DNA of 64,000 nt from Limnanthes douglasii subsp. nivea (Eukaryota; Streptophyta; Magnoliopsida; Brassicales; Limnanthaceae). A program made the translations under genes and the position numbers. Position 1 is the first letter of the stretch, and every line of letters begins with the position of its first letter. This document shows positions 37,762 through 50,830 of this stretch, piece after piece. A model generated the notes under the pieces. It did no database searches and was not told the DNA's origin. It worked only from the letters and a program-made list of their open reading frames with translations. The stretch lies in NCBI GenBank assembly GCA_036936605.1, contig JAUPFV010000004.1, forward strand, positions 88,500,334 to 88,564,333, written 5' to 3'.

Positions 37762-38975
37762 TCAATTAAGTGAAGAACAAACCCTACGGATTTCACTGTT
37801 TGCCCCGGACTTTATACCAATATTACTCATCTTCACCATGGATCTTGCAAACTGCGAATTGAAAGTGGCAGCTTGCATGAAGCGACGTACAAAGGTATTT
37901 GTGGAAGCATCAGTCCAAAGTTTCTGGTCAGACTCGAGGATTCCGCGGTTGTTACTTAAGTTGATAAAGTAAGATGTATCGAATGTGTTAGAGCTTCCGG
38001 TGTCTAATGGCACTCGTGTCGACGCATCTCCATTTTGAGGACAGAGTGCTTGGAGTTGAGGTACAAATGCAGGATTGATTGATGGGTCAGCCCTTCCAGT
38101 ATTGTTGAAGTTGAAAAGTCGATTTCTAATGAACTGGCAAGCTGCTGTTCCTATAGTGTGTCCTCCTAAAATTTTGTAAGTTCATAATTAGTATTTCAGC
38201 ATGAAACTGATGAGCATAGCATAAAAACCAGATATAAAACGTCATGTATTATGGGATGGGGGAGTAATAGTATACAGACAACTTGGTCAAGAATGTATAT
38301 AAGCCAGTTGAGGGTACATACCAACAAGAGCAACGAGATCTTGAGTGTTGAGACCAAAGGCTAAGAACTTCTGCTTTTGAACCGCAACGGAATCACTAGG
38401 ACTGGGTAAGTTGTTAACATTAGACGCCAACGAAACTCTTCCATCTCTTCGTCCGGTTGGTACTTGCCAACTTTGTCCCCCTGTCTGTATACCAATAATC
38501 CATGCATGGTTTAGATAATTACATAATTCATGTACACAAAAAAGAACACTATAAAACTAGACAAGAATAATATATATACCGCAACGACGGAATCACGAGC
38601 TGCAAGAGCTATGATATCAGCACATGATACGACACCAGGACACGCAGCTTCAAGCTGTGTTTTTGCATCATCAATAACTTCAAATCCCCTAAGATTGAGG
38701 TTTGCACCGGCAGTCCTTTCTGTGTTAGGGCCAGTAATAAGGACGGAAGCATCACACCCTTGGACGAAACAATCATGGTTATGCATCCTGAGTATACCAG
38801 GAGCAATGGTTGGGTCTGTCTGGAAATGGGATTGGACGGTTGCACTAACAATCGCTTCAGCACGAGAGCATGAGCTAGAGTAGAACCCTATACGCGTACG
38901 GCCGGTTTGCCCTTGAACCAAGGTGGCAAACAAAAGAAATGGTAGAAAGATCAAAGCAATTGTTTGGATAGCCAT
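37762..38975 (-). CDS. Class III secretory peroxidase, three exons, 320 aa
   Basis: Uses hydrogen peroxide to oxidise phenolics in the cell wall or vacuole. Exons are 38975-38580, 38484-38322 and 38165-37762, giving 321 codons with GT-AG introns. The signal peptide is residues 1-22 ([20 protein letters not shown], cut after VQG). All eight conserved cysteines are present, as are the distal region [36 protein letters not shown] and proximal [12 protein letters not shown] with the heme-ligand His. Oddity: the residue before the distal catalytic His is Asn (AAC) where nearly all of the family has Phe (RMHFHDCF; Phe41 in horseradish peroxidase). That residue shapes the distal pocket. Otherwise length and motifs are normal. 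It is the only ordinary host gene in the window. A TATA box lies about 90 bases upstream of the ATG. Confidence 0.95.
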
Positions 38976-39063
38976 TGGAATATGTAGAAACTGTTGTAAA
39001 TTGTAATTGATGGTTTAAATGTAAGATGGTTAGGCATGAAATGATAGATATATAATGTGGTCA

Positions 39064-39071
39064 TATATATA
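39064..39071 (-). promoter_or_regulatory. TATA box of the peroxidase gene
   Basis: Minus-strand TATATATA, about 90 bases upstream of the ATG at 38975; the only good TATA-like site close upstream. Confidence 0.55.
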
Positions 39072-39079
39072 GTGAAGGA

Positions 39080-40699
39080 AAGTCAAAGTAAGCAAAGGCA
39101 GGTAGAGCACATGATTAGTATAAGAGAACGATACGATTGAATTCGTCCAAAAATTGGGTATGTCCTGTTACCAATCACACAGCTGTGTCTTTGACACCTT
39201 CTTTGTTTTCTACTTCCACATACTTTTATTTGTATATTTCTTGTTTATAGATATCGTTTGACTTTCTGCAAAACGATTTAGCATCTAGCTTTGATAACGA
39301 ATATAAATTACGCGGAAAAAATAGTTTATTTATTTATATTTAGCTGTATTATATAAATCTAAAAAACGATTTTAGATAGACTATGCATGTTAGATGGGAC
39401 ACTCATGGGGTGGGAACTTCACGTGTAGAATAGTGCGTAGTTAGGACAATAAATTATTTGTGGCCGTATCTATCGTTTTCCGCATCATGTACAAATCATG
39501 TCGACAATGCATATTGTTGACAATTGTTTGCTCAAATCAAAATATATATCAAGCAAACTCAGCTCACATCCAGTTAGCACAATGTTCCAAAGCTGCATCT
39601 TCCAAATTCGGAAGACATATTCAGTATTTTTTTTTTCATATAGATATTAAATCTCCCTTAGAATTAAATAATTTAACATGATTCATAATATTGAGAATTC
39701 TAAAATAAAAATTTGGACTATTTAGAATTTTTAATAGTTTAGAAATTTGTGGTTCCAGCATTCCGAAATAGAAGATTTTATTCGAGCTAACATGTACCCC
39801 GTTTTAAATTTTTTTGTATAATGAATGTCAGAATTTTCTTTTTTAAATGCTTGATCTTGAATCTATTTATAAACTGAAAAACTTATGCGAAAAAATAACT
39901 AAGAATTTTTGTAAAATGTTAAATCGTCATATGTGTAATAATAAATAATAAACTATATATTTAAGTTATGTACTGCCACAAGTACGTATTCACAGGAGGA
40001 CAGGATATAAAAATTGATTTTTAAATATAAAATCTCAAATTATAAACAACTAAACTTATAAAACTCAACATTTAATAATTTAATACATTGGTTTATTTGT
40101 TTTAAATTTACATAATTTCATCGAAATTTTTTGCATTTCAACTGTTATAACAATGATAATAGTCACGGTGGTTTGATAATTTTTTTGGTTGGGATAATTC
40201 GATTTTCGATATATAACTATAAAACAAGTTGACAAGAAAATTGGTTTTAAATTTTATTAAAAATAGTAAATTATATTATCATTAATAAGAATAATAAACA
40301 TGATAAAGAATATCGTCTAATACACATCACTACCTCTTTCAAGAACAACTCTATCTAAATAGGTAACAAAACGGTCATTTAGTCATTGATCATTTATCTT
40401 GTTATATAGTTGACTTTTTACGTAATTCATTCTAAAAAATGAGTTCAACACTTACGGTTGCAACTGGCAATATTAAAGCTAACTTCCGAAGTTTATACGC
40501 CAAATTAAATGTAGTGAACTTATTTTTTTCACAAGTTTGGAAAAAAAATCTCAAAGTCCTTTTAACTCTACAAAATTTGGATTACCTCGAACATTTCTAA
40601 TATAATTTTGAAGTTTACGGTTTACAACCACTTCCGACAAATCCACAAATCATTTCGCTAAAGCCTAATCATTCTCACTCATTTGTCCTCATCAAAAGC
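39080..40699. other. AT-rich spacer upstream of the peroxidase gene
   Basis: No gene or repeat structure that I can support. The proximal part presumably contains the rest of the peroxidase promoter. Confidence 0.55.
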
Positions 40700-42480
40700 T
40701 TCAAATAATGAGCGTGCACTTAAGCATGTAAAACATTAGAAAAGTTTAGCACTTCGTTTGATGAACCTCGAATTGAGCTCCTGCAATTGCAAATCTACAA
40801 CAAAAAACAAGCAATCATACTTATAATAATTCAAATTAGAAACACTTGGCTCTAGATTTCTTCAGTTACATATATGTCGCATCCATATTAAGCACATCGA
40901 TATCAAGCTCATTGCAAATTTTGACAACTATAAACATTTTCCCCAACCATCATCCCTCAATTCTTGTAGTTCTTCTTTGCAATTATTAACAAGTGATAAA
41001 GCATTTAGAATATATTGATCACACCATTGTAAAGGTACATTCAACCCATTTGTACCAAGAAGATAAAATCAAAAGATTAAAGTACATCAAGCAAAAACAT
41101 AGCTTCCCTAGATTTCTCAACTGAGGGATCATCATTCATTTCTTCAAGTACTCCAATAAAAGCATCATATAAATTTATCATAATAGTAAAATTCATAACG
41201 TGAGAACCCCAACAAGTATCATCAACTCGAGAAATAGATGACTCTTGGTTCAATCATCGACCATTGTATATCTCTCCTTCCTCAATTAAGCTAGCAAATT
41301 GAATCCCTCATTTTTGTCAAAGAAATTTTTTTCTCATGTTAGAAGATCTAATAAAATAAACGATTATATTAACTTTACCAAAAAAATTCAAAAACATCTT
41401 TATGAAACTTAGAACAAGCAGCATGTGCCAACTGAAGTTGAGGAGCAAACCAATGCATGTAATAGATAGATGTATTCTCATTTTTAATTAATGCTCGCAA
41501 CCCACTAAATCAACCTCGTATAGTGTTAGCTCCATTACAATTTTGTCCTATAATTCTAGACACAGTCAAGCTAACAACTAACAACAACTGATCAAGTGCA
41601 TCTTTAAAATGTAAAATACTAAGAAACATTTTTTTCAACCAAACCTTCACTATCAACATAACGAACACCAACAACCATTTGTTATTTTCCAGAACAATCC
41701 ATAGATTCATTAATCAAAACATAAAATCTATCATCCTCAATATTACAAACAATTTGCGAGTTATTTCACTTGTACAAGCAGCATCAAGATCATTTTGAAT
41801 CTTAAGAGAACTCATTACTTTATTTCCTAAGCACAATTTAATACATTAAATATATGATTGGTTACTTTATTTCAAAATTTTCAACAACTCAAGAAATGGA
41901 GCCTTATAAGAAGAGTCATTAGACTCGTAATTTCCTCTAAATGTCGAACCACATCTCAACAAGATACTAAGTATCTTGAAAGCATATGCAAACACGAACT
42001 CGATAGTCGGTATTTATTTTTCATGTTTAACAAAGGAAACTTTAATACTTTGTTTTGGGTTCATCACACTATAACCCATTTATACACAATTACTATGAAA
42101 CACATGCTCTGAATTAGCATGTGAACACAATCTTCCGGAATTATGCCACTCATTCAAATTGTCTCCTACAAAGTGATCACTGGCGTATTTGGTCACATAT
42201 TTGAACAGATAACATGGACACAAATATGTTTTATTTTTAAATTGACTAAAATCAAGACAATCATATGATTAAGCCAATGTTTACAAACACGACACCTTTC
42301 TTCACGAGGAGTTGAAATCAAAATTAACACGCTGATGAGAACATTTTTTAAGATAGGCTTTGCTAACCTTATTTCAAATCTTTCGATGATACCTTGTAAT
42401 TGAAAGTTTTTTTCCTGTACCATATCAAAAATCTTAAAGTCAAAAAGTTTGTCTTCTTTATCAATTGCAGAATTTGATTA
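40700..42480 (-). pseudogene. hAT-like (TTF-type zinc finger, DUF4371) transposase pseudogene
   Basis: Broken minus-strand frames carry family landmarks in order: a LNEWHNSGRL-like stretch near 42150, DALDQLLLVVSLTVSRIIGQ and NGANTIRG near 41520-41600 (family: SRIRGQGYDGASNMRG), then ALIKNENTSIYYMHWFAPQL near 41460 (family: YYVHCFAHQLQLAL), and a WGSH-type motif near 41210. The segment 42193-42423 resembles the N-terminal zinc-finger region. Numerous stops and shifts make it non-functional. Ends and terminal repeats were not found. The family call rests on these motifs only. Confidence 0.75.
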
Positions 42481-42645
42481 AATCTTGTCGTTATTCATCA
42501 ATCGAAAAAATTATTTATCTTATTTCCACTGAATATAAACATATTAAAATTGAATAAAGGGAATTGAATTTTATGTATTAAAAAAAGCACATTCACAATT
42601 TTACCTGCAATGTTTCGTTTTTATCAGATTCGTAACTTTAGCCGC

Positions 42646-42856
42646 AATAATATAGTACGTTTAAAGAACGTAACACTTCGAATAATATAGTGCGTTTAAA
42701 GAACGTAACACTTCGAATATTATAGTGCGTTTAAAGAATGTAACACTTCGAATAATATAGTGCATTTAAAGAAACGTAGCACTTCGAATAATATAGTGCG
42801 TTTAAAGAATGTAGCACTTCAAATAATATAATGCGTTTAAAGAACGTAGCACTTCG
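42646..42856 (-). repeat. 35-bp tandem array 3' of pol in element B
   Basis: Six copies of AATAATATAGTGCGTTTAAA plus GAACGTAACACTTCG, 35 or 36 bases each. Same position as the 34-bp array of element N but a different sequence, apart from a shared TTCGA. Confidence 0.9.
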
Positions 42857-43126
42857 AATATGGTTGTTTCTTTGAAAAGTGTTTAATAAATATACAACAC
42901 TTCGGAATAATTACTCTTAGTCAGCTTCAAAGGTGATTAGTCTTTAACTAGTTACCAAAATAATTTAAATAATTATAATTAAACAACCATTGCCAAAAAA
43001 ACTTTTATTTATAACATTAAATATTTACATAGCACCTCATTAAAACCTCCTTGGGCCAACAGGGTAGGAAATAGTGTGCTAATTATTCAAAAAAAATCAA
43101 AAGAAATAGTTACTCCCAATACAATT

Positions 43127-46100
43127 TTAGATGTTGTATATTACGAGGATGTTGAAGCATTCTCCCCTGCTCGTCACAAATACGATAAGAACCGACTTTG
43201 TAATTTCTACAACCATATAGGGACCATCCCAATGCGGGGCCATCTTACCGAGTCTTTTTTCCTTAGTATGGAAGAATACCTTCCTCAGAACTTTATCACC
43301 AACTTTGAAGTGTCTCCTTCTTACCTTCGAATTATATATACTCCTCATAAGAATCTAATAATATATCATATTCAGATGAGCTCTAGCTCTCTCTTTTTCA
43401 ATCAAGTCCAAATTTGCTTTTCTCACTTCGCCATTCAAGTCCTCGGAATACTAACTATTCTATAAGAAGGTAATGTAGATTATGTTGGATTAACAACATT
43501 CATTCCATACACTAAAGCAAAAGAAGTTTCTTTAGTGGCCTCTCAAGGAGTTGTTCGATAAACCCATAAAACCTCTTACAAATAGTTAGACCATTTTCAT
43601 GCAGCCCATGTCAAATTCTTCTTTAGACTTTCTAATATAGATATATTTGTCATCTCTACCTGACCATTTTCTTGGGGATGAAAAGGTCTAGAAAAACATT
43701 GTGTTATTCCCCTCGAAGCAAGTCATCTCTCTATTGTTAAATTGAGGACCGTTATTCGTGATAGTTTTTCGAGGTACCCCAAATCGGCAACACGCGTTGT
43801 TCATAATGAACTTGATAAGATCCTTGGATTTTGTTCCATACAATGGTTTAGCTTCCAGTTCATAAAATAATCCACCGCCACAATAATCGTCTAGCGACCT
43901 CCAGAAGCCATGGGCAATGGTCCTACTGAATCTATTTCCCATCTGTCAAAAGGGACAAGTTCAGTAATGGACATGAGCGGAACTGTAGGTTTGTAAATAG
44001 AATTGTACAATCGTTGACAAGTATCACAGCCTCGAACTAAACTCTTATCATCGTTCATAATTGAAGGCCAATAATACCCCGCCAACAAAACCCGATGTAT
44101 CAATGCCTTGAACCCACAATGTGTTGAACCCTACCTATCATTTAATTCTGACAAGATTTCGTGTGACTTTTGTTTATTCAAGCAACGCAATAATGTCCTA
44201 CTCATCGATTTCTTTTATAAAACCTTATCTAACACTACATAGACATGTGGTTCACCCTTCAACTTCTTAGCTAATTGAACATCTTGAGGCAACATTTCTC
44301 TTAACAAGAAGTTCAAGATATTAGTCCTTCAATCACTTCGTATTACATATGGTGTGACAAAAAATTCTTCTGCATATTTACATTGCTCTGATTAGGTTAG
44401 AATCGAAGGACTCTCTTGTAATAAAATCCAAGGATATTCTTCTGTATAAGCCATGGTTTACAAAGAATTAGCAACTGTGTTGTCTCCGTGGCTAATATGC
44501 TCAATAATAACGTGGTCAAATAGAAGATTCAAATTTCGAAGATCTCGAAGGTACAAAATTAAGTGATCTTTTTTATCTTCGGAAACATCGGACACCTGAT
44601 TTCCTCTTAATTAGGGATCTGTTTCTAAACGAACTAAAGTTTCCCCACAAATGTTTCCAAGCCTTAAACCAACCAATGCAGTTTCATATTCAGCTTCATT
44701 ATTTGATGCATGAAAATCAAATTTACTGGCTTGAAACATTGTCTCCCCAGATGGAACAAACAATTGAACTCATGCACTACATCCTAAAATTCTAGAACCT
44801 CCATAAGTTCGAACTATCCACATCGAACTGCTCGGCATGACCTCCTTGTTTATCTCCTCGTCTGATCTACTTGAATGGAATTCAACAAGAAAATCAGCTA
44901 AGGTTTGGGCCTTGATAGCCGTTCAAGGAGAACAAATAATATCAAAGTCTCCCAGCTCCACTAACAATTTGATCATCCTCCGAGAAATATCGGGGCGCTG
45001 TAAAACATTTTTCAGCGAGAACCTCAACAGTGAGAGCTTGAATATAGGGGTGCATCTTCCTGGTAGCTACCACTAAAGCCAAAGCCAATTTTTTGAACTT
45101 CAAATAATTTTTCCCTACTGCCACTAAACTCTTGCTTACATTATACACTAGCTTTAGAATATCCAAATCTTCAATTATCAAAACAGTACTTCCTACAAAA
45201 TCCGATAACGCAATATATAAAAAAAAGTTGTTCTTCAATTTGAGGCTTGGACAGTATCTCTTGTGATGACAATAATTCCTTAATGCTTCAAAATGGTGTT
45301 TCACATTCCAAGGTCCACTCAAATTCCTTTGGCCTTCATAACACTTGGAAAAAGGGAAACATTTATCTGAAAATCTTAAAATGAATCTGTTAAGAGCAGC
45401 TAACCTTCCTGTTAAAAATCTGCACTCCTTTGATAATTCGAGGCGATGTCATTGATACCAAAACCTTTACCTGTTCTGGATCAGCTTGTATCCCTTTTCA
45501 CTAATGATATATCCCAAGAATTTTCTTGATCGAACTACAAAGGTATTTTCTGAAAATTTAGCTTCAATCTGATATCCCTTAAATTCAAAAAAGTCTTCTC
45601 TAAATTCTTCAAATGATCCTCATCTGCTATACTCTTGACCAATATGTCATCAATATACACCTCTATGTTTCTTCTGATCTGAGAAGCAAAGGCTTTATTC
45701 ATTAACGTCTGATATGTTGCTCCAACATTTTTTAATCCAAAGGGCATAAATCTATACCATTCCAAGCCTCGGTCGGTGATGAAGATGGTACTCTCTTGAT
45801 TCTTTGGATTCATTTGAATTTGATTATACTTTGCAAAGGCATCTATAAAAGACAAAATTGTATTTCCTTAGGACAAGCTCGATTTTGATCTGTGAAGTCG
45901 ACGCACATCCTTCATTTCTCATTCTTCTTTTTTACCACCACTGTGTTTGTTGTCCATAAGGGATATTGTGACTCCCTTATATGTTCGACCGTTGACAAGC
46001 GATCCTCCTCAACAATAATTGTATCTGCTTTCTCAAAAGAGAAAGGACGTCTTTTTTGTATAACTGTTTAACCTTTTTATCATTTTATCACCACTAGTTG

Positions 46101-46432
46101 ACCCTTGAATTCGAAGAGTTGTGGCATAACATTCTTTAGGAACCGTCTGATTATCGGACAACCACCACAAGATATCCGATGACATACTTCAAGCACTGGT
46201 GGATTGTAGATACAACTTCATACATCCTCGAAATCCAAGATCTCCTAAAAATGGCATTATAGCTGGTCGAAGATTCTACCACCATGAATAAAACCTGAAA
46301 TTTCTTTCTAAAAGGTCCATTTCCCAAACACACCTCTCCCTCGAATTCCCTAATTACCTGATTTGTCTGATTGGAAAACTCGAGGAGGATTACGCATCCT
46401 ATCATAAGTTGATTTGAAAAGAAAATTTGCAA
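43127..46432 (-). pseudogene. pol: Protease-reverse transcriptase-RNase H-integrase remnants of element B
   Basis: Protease near 46440 reads LIETESFAN where LIDTGSSAN is expected, losing the catalytic Asp. Reverse transcriptase keeps FIDAFAKYNQIQ, FGLKNVGATYQ and YIDDILVKS (45535-45855). RNase H is broken into short frames (44390-45320). Integrase keeps the zinc region (LAGYYWPSIM, CDTCQRLYN) and SVGPLPMASGG, but reads TNNGPQFNN for TDNGPQFNN, so one catalytic Asp is Asn. The C-terminal KVFFHTKEKRLGKMAPHWDG is at 43127-43348. There are many frameshifts and stops; this copy is dead. Confidence 0.85.
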
Positions 46433-48480
46433 AGCTCTCTGTCTCTATTAGTGCGCGTTGAATTTCAACACCAGCTACCTTTGCTCAAATAACCATCACA
46501 TCTTCCTGAGGACCTACAGTTCCTCTTAGATCATCTTAATTGAAAAGAATATAAGTAACATCTTGCTTACCATACAAATGAGTAGCTAAGCTCACTACAT
46601 GTCTTTCTCTAGAACTATTGGTATTTCCAGTCATAGTGTCTCCTCCAAAGATTTCCAAAGACTCAAAGTATTCATATAAACTTTGAACTCTGCCTTGTTT
46701 TAATGGCTCATCCACTGCCATAAGATTCAGCAGATCCGGATCTGTATTTAAATATTCTGATACAACATCTAAATTATCAATCTTAGAATCCAAAATCATT
46801 AGATTTTATGCTTGTGAATTTGGATTCGTCACCTCCAAAGTCGATGCAACATGAGCCTTTGATAAATTTCTTTTCTCTTTAACAAAGGCTAACAACTTAC
46901 CATTTTTCAATTAGAGATTGCACCTTTTTTTCAAAGCAATACAATTTGTTGTATCATGTCTGATGTCGTTGTGCTATTTACAAAATATGTTATTACGCTC
47001 TTCCATTGGCCTATTTATCGGAGCGGGCTTTTTAAAACTCACGTATCCCTTTACCTTTTCATAGATTCCAGCTATAATTTCAAGTAAATCAGCATAGTAA
47101 TCTGACATTATCCACTGATTAGGCCTTGTTCTCTGAAAATGATACCCTCTAGCTTAAGTTGAATACCCTCCAATTCGAGGAGGCAAATTATTGGTGTTCT
47201 TCAGACGCATTGGTTGGGCTGATTTTGATGACTGACCCTTGATTGTTTGGCACTTGTCCTGAACTCTTTTGATTAGTCCCTACCACTCCTCGAACTCTAA
47301 TCGACTCTTCTACCTTAATTTGATCCTCCGCTTGAGCCATCAGCGCTCCAAAAGTCAAAGCTCTTCGTTTCTTCGTTTCATTCGCCAAATCTAGTGGTAA
47401 CAATCTATAACAAAATGATGACATTGCTACAAGCTTTTCAAATTTATCCAAACCAGCTTTAGTTAACACAAATCACTTAGTGTAGTCCTTCAGCTTTTTC
47501 TACTACTTGTTTACATTGTATTATTGTGTCTTCATTTTCCCGCATCTCTTTACTTCCCACAAATTATCTTCAGAAAGTTGTATAAAAATATCTAAAATTG
47601 GAAATGGACCCCTTCAGAATCATGTTGTAACACTTCAAAGTTGTTCCTTTGAACGTTTGAGAGAAAACTATGTACACAAATCTATCATTGGCCTCAAAAT
47701 TCATCATGTAATTTTTAAACTGTTCGATATTGTCATCAGGATCTTGCATCCCATCGAACTTTTCAAACTTTGAAATATCAAACCTCTTCGGAAGAGGAAT
47801 GGACCTTATCTCAGCTGTCAAATGAGATTTTCTCCAATCAACTCCTTGCACATACTGATTATCACTCCGAGTTCCCGTAACAACATACAGGTTCCGATCA
47901 TCCATTCCTATATACTGATTCGACGTGTTCCTGACACACCACTCTGTCTCCCTCAAACGGCATGGTACATTCTCATTTCTTGTCTTGTATTCTCTTCGTT
48001 ATTTTCGAGACCGACCTATTTCCTATTTCGAAAACCATTCATACCACTTGTACTCACATCATGAACTGTTTAACTCATCATCACTTGACGTAACATATCT
48101 TTTCTTATCATATTTCTCTTTTCGTGAAGTATAACACTCTTTGTTAGATTCAAAGTGTGTTTTCATCTATTAACTTCGAACCTGACAAGTTGTGCAAAAA
48201 CGATCAGACTGGCTATCAACATCATTTTTATCATCTATCCATCTCACCTCAGATTTCAACATAGCCGATTGAATATCCTGGTCTGTTTGATCGTACTTTT
48301 CATTTAGAGTTGTGACTTTATCTAAGAGTTGGTTCATTCACATCTTGATATATGACTGAGTCTGTTGAGCTGGTACCGCCTCATCTTTCTTACCTTTTCC
48401 TCATTGCAAATCAAGCTTTAGTGTTTCAACTGCATTTCTAACCAGAGGGTCGTTTTCATTCTTTTACTCTATATTTGATC
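46433..48480 (-). pseudogene. gag: gag remnant of element B
   Basis: Frames at 47570-47956 contain VQGVDWRKSHL, PLPKRFDISKFEKFDGMQDP and MMNFEANDRFVY, matching element N gag. VQGVDW shows that the stop at this place in N replaces a Trp. Further pieces at 47188-47469 (KRRALTFGALMAQAEDQIK) and 46536-46799 (EIFGGDTMTGNTNSSRERHV). Disrupted throughout. Confidence 0.8.
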
Positions 48481-48637
48481 CAAATAGCTTCCAAGAATTG
48501 AACAATAACAATTAAAACGTAACAAAAAAGGAAATCATTTATGGTTTTTTATTAAGAAAATCAAGGCACCAATTAAAATCGGTACCCAATGGAGTCGCCA
48601 ATTTAATGTGGAACAAATATTATTCGTACAGAGAAGT

Positions 48638-49065
48638 TGGTGTGGATAATAATCGCCTGAGGGTAGGCTAGTAATTTCAGTTGGTGTTTTATGGTGGTAT
48701 GTGGGTGTTTAAGTGTTTAGAGTAGAGAGTAGAGAGATAATTAAGCAGCTTGGTAGCAGTTAATTCTCATTTTTCATAGTTCATGCAGGTGGTTGGGTAT
48801 TTATACCCTGATATTTGGGCCCTTATGGGCTTTCGGGTCATGTTTAATGGACCCGGGTCATGTTCAAAGACCCATGAGCTCTAAGTAGGAGAGCAAGTAG
48901 CTTAGTCAAGAAGTGTTTAGGTTTTTTAGTACTTTTGTCATAGTTCGAACAGTCCTATGGTCATAGTGTCCAAAGTGATCTGTTTGGTCCATGTGATCTA
49001 TCCGGTCCGGAGGCTTTGGACTGATCTGTCCGTGTCCGGGGAGCATGCTGAATTCGGACTCATCA
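48638..49065 (-). repeat. Solo LTR of family A inside the 5' LTR of element B (428 bp)
   Basis: TGGTGTGGATA...GACTCATCA, homologous to 4690-5147 throughout but without most of the 24-bp minisatellite. Flanks are GAAGT (48633-48637) and GAAAT (49066-49070), a 4-of-5 match to a TSD. No internal element sequence is attached, so it arose by LTR-LTR recombination. Orientation is the same as element A. Confidence 0.85.
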
Positions 49066-49343
49066 GAAATGATGAAAAGTAACTTTTAGATAGAGAAAAT
49101 CAAGAAGTAGATTGTAGTTCAATCAAAAAGTCAGACCCATTTCATTTCAGTCATGGCCTTTATATATAGGCACAATGATTTAATTTCAACAGAGTTTGTT
49201 ACATAAAAAGTTTGATTGCATTCTAGCGATTTAAATTTACATAAAAGTCAAAATCTCCCTCGCAACTATAAAACTTATCACATAAAGTCGTATTTATTAC
49301 ATTTTGAACCTCAATATTATATTTCCTAATCAAAGTCTATCAT

Positions 49344-49956
49344 AATTAATCTTAATCAAAAGAAAGACTCTAGAAGCCTCATACATAATGGAAATGGTTC
49401 AACTTATCAAAATAAACATCATAAAACCAAAAGATAATGGTCTAGCTAAGTTAAAAATATTACCTTTAAGCCACAAAGCACTGACAATCATCAAATTAAT
49501 AAACATAGTGAAATTAAATCCTCTTGTGCAGATGAACTGATTGAAGCAATACATAACCTTGAAGATGGTTACAATTTATCATCCTCTATTGACTATGAAA
49601 GCCTTATATCTGAAATTATCATACATAATCAAAAAAATATAAAAAGGCTACCCTCCACTCATATGCTTAAGAGAAGAGGAGTAAATAAGAGTTTTGAGGA
49701 TTTATCAAACAAAAAACTTAAAGAAACAAGAGGGAAAAGAAGAAAAATACCTTGGTAATCTGGTCTCTACATTTTTTGGGATGAGGCGATCTCCAACCTC
49801 CAAGATTAATGATGATCATGATACTTAATTGAAATATTCACGGCATGATAAATAAAGCCTCTATAAGAAGGTTAAAATCCATCATATTCAAGGATATCAC
49901 CAAACTGGCTGCCATTCAAGAGCTTCTCATCAACATAGACAACCTAGAGAACATCT
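49344..49956. other. Spacer between elements B and C
   Basis: AT-rich. Nothing that can be supported as a gene or repeat. Confidence 0.5.
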
Positions 49957-49961
49957 AGTAC

Positions 49962-50298
49962 CGGTAAGTTCAGATATTAAGTATGATTCCTTAGTAAATT
50001 GTAACATGCGAATTCTAGAGAGAGAAAGATATAGAGATTTTTTAGAGAGAGAAAGTCTAAGTGCAAATGATTTCTGTAGAAAAAGTGCTCAACCCATTTA
50101 TTAGGTTAGCCTTTCCATTTATATAGATGAGCCAAGACTTAGCCTTAAACTGAAATCGGTTACAAAATATGACAAATTACTCTAAGTCCTTAACAATATT
50201 ACATAGTCACAATTGTTCTCTTTAAATTATATTATTTATAGTTTAATCCTTAAACTTACATTATTTAAAGTTTGATCCTTAAAATCCTACTTCCATAA
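49962..50298 (-). repeat. 3' LTR of element C
   Basis: CGGTAAGTTCAG...CTTCCATAA; followed on the plus strand by GTAG and CCCCC, the complement of the CTAC spacer and G-run seen before N's 3' LTR. Confidence 0.82.
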
Positions 50299-50696
50299 GT
50301 AGCCCCCTACGTCTTATGTCTAGTAAATGAATAAGAACTAAAATGGCTTCAAAATCTTCCATATGTCGTATACTAAAGTGGCTCCGAAAGCTTCCATATG
50401 TCGTATCAGTCGTTGTGATATAAATGTGAAGCCAAATACTCCGTATAAAACTCGAAGTCCAAAAACCAACAGAAGATGCAAAAGTAGCTTCAAAACATAA
50501 TTATCAAATTTCTTCAAAAGTGTACACAAATGTAACCGTTTCATATTACCGTTCAAATCTATCATGACTATCTAGCTTCTAGACCCATAACTAGATAACT
50601 AGTCTGACAGATGTCGAACTCTTAACTTTCTCACCGTTTTGTCTTCTGCCATATCACTATAAAGTCATTTCCACTTCACACGTCTTCCTATCTTTC

Positions 50697-50704
50697 TATA
50701 AATT
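50697..50704 (+). promoter_or_regulatory. TATA box of the antisense gene in element C
   Basis: TATAAATT on the plus strand, 127 bases upstream of the ATG at 50831; counterpart of the site at 21295-21302 in N. Confidence 0.55.
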
Positions 50705-50830
50705 CATCAATAGCCTCATTTTTCATTCTCACAACACAAATCACTTTGAGAGAGAACTCAAACACTTGGCTACCATCAACGTGTTCTTCATATTTTTTTA
50801 ATATCTTCATCAGAAAACTCAAACTTTCCT

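Larger units (their letters stand above)
42646..49343 (-). mobile_element. Decayed Retand-like Tat element B, 3' truncated
   Basis: Minus-strand gag, protease, reverse transcriptase, RNase H and integrase remnants, closely similar to element N in motif order, followed by a tandem array at 42646-42856. The 5' LTR begins at about 48603, next to GGAGTCGCCAATT (primer-site side), is split by a solo LTR of family A (48638-49065), and resumes at 49066 to about 49280 or 49343. No 3' LTR or antisense gene was found, so the 3' part is lost. Confidence 0.8.
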
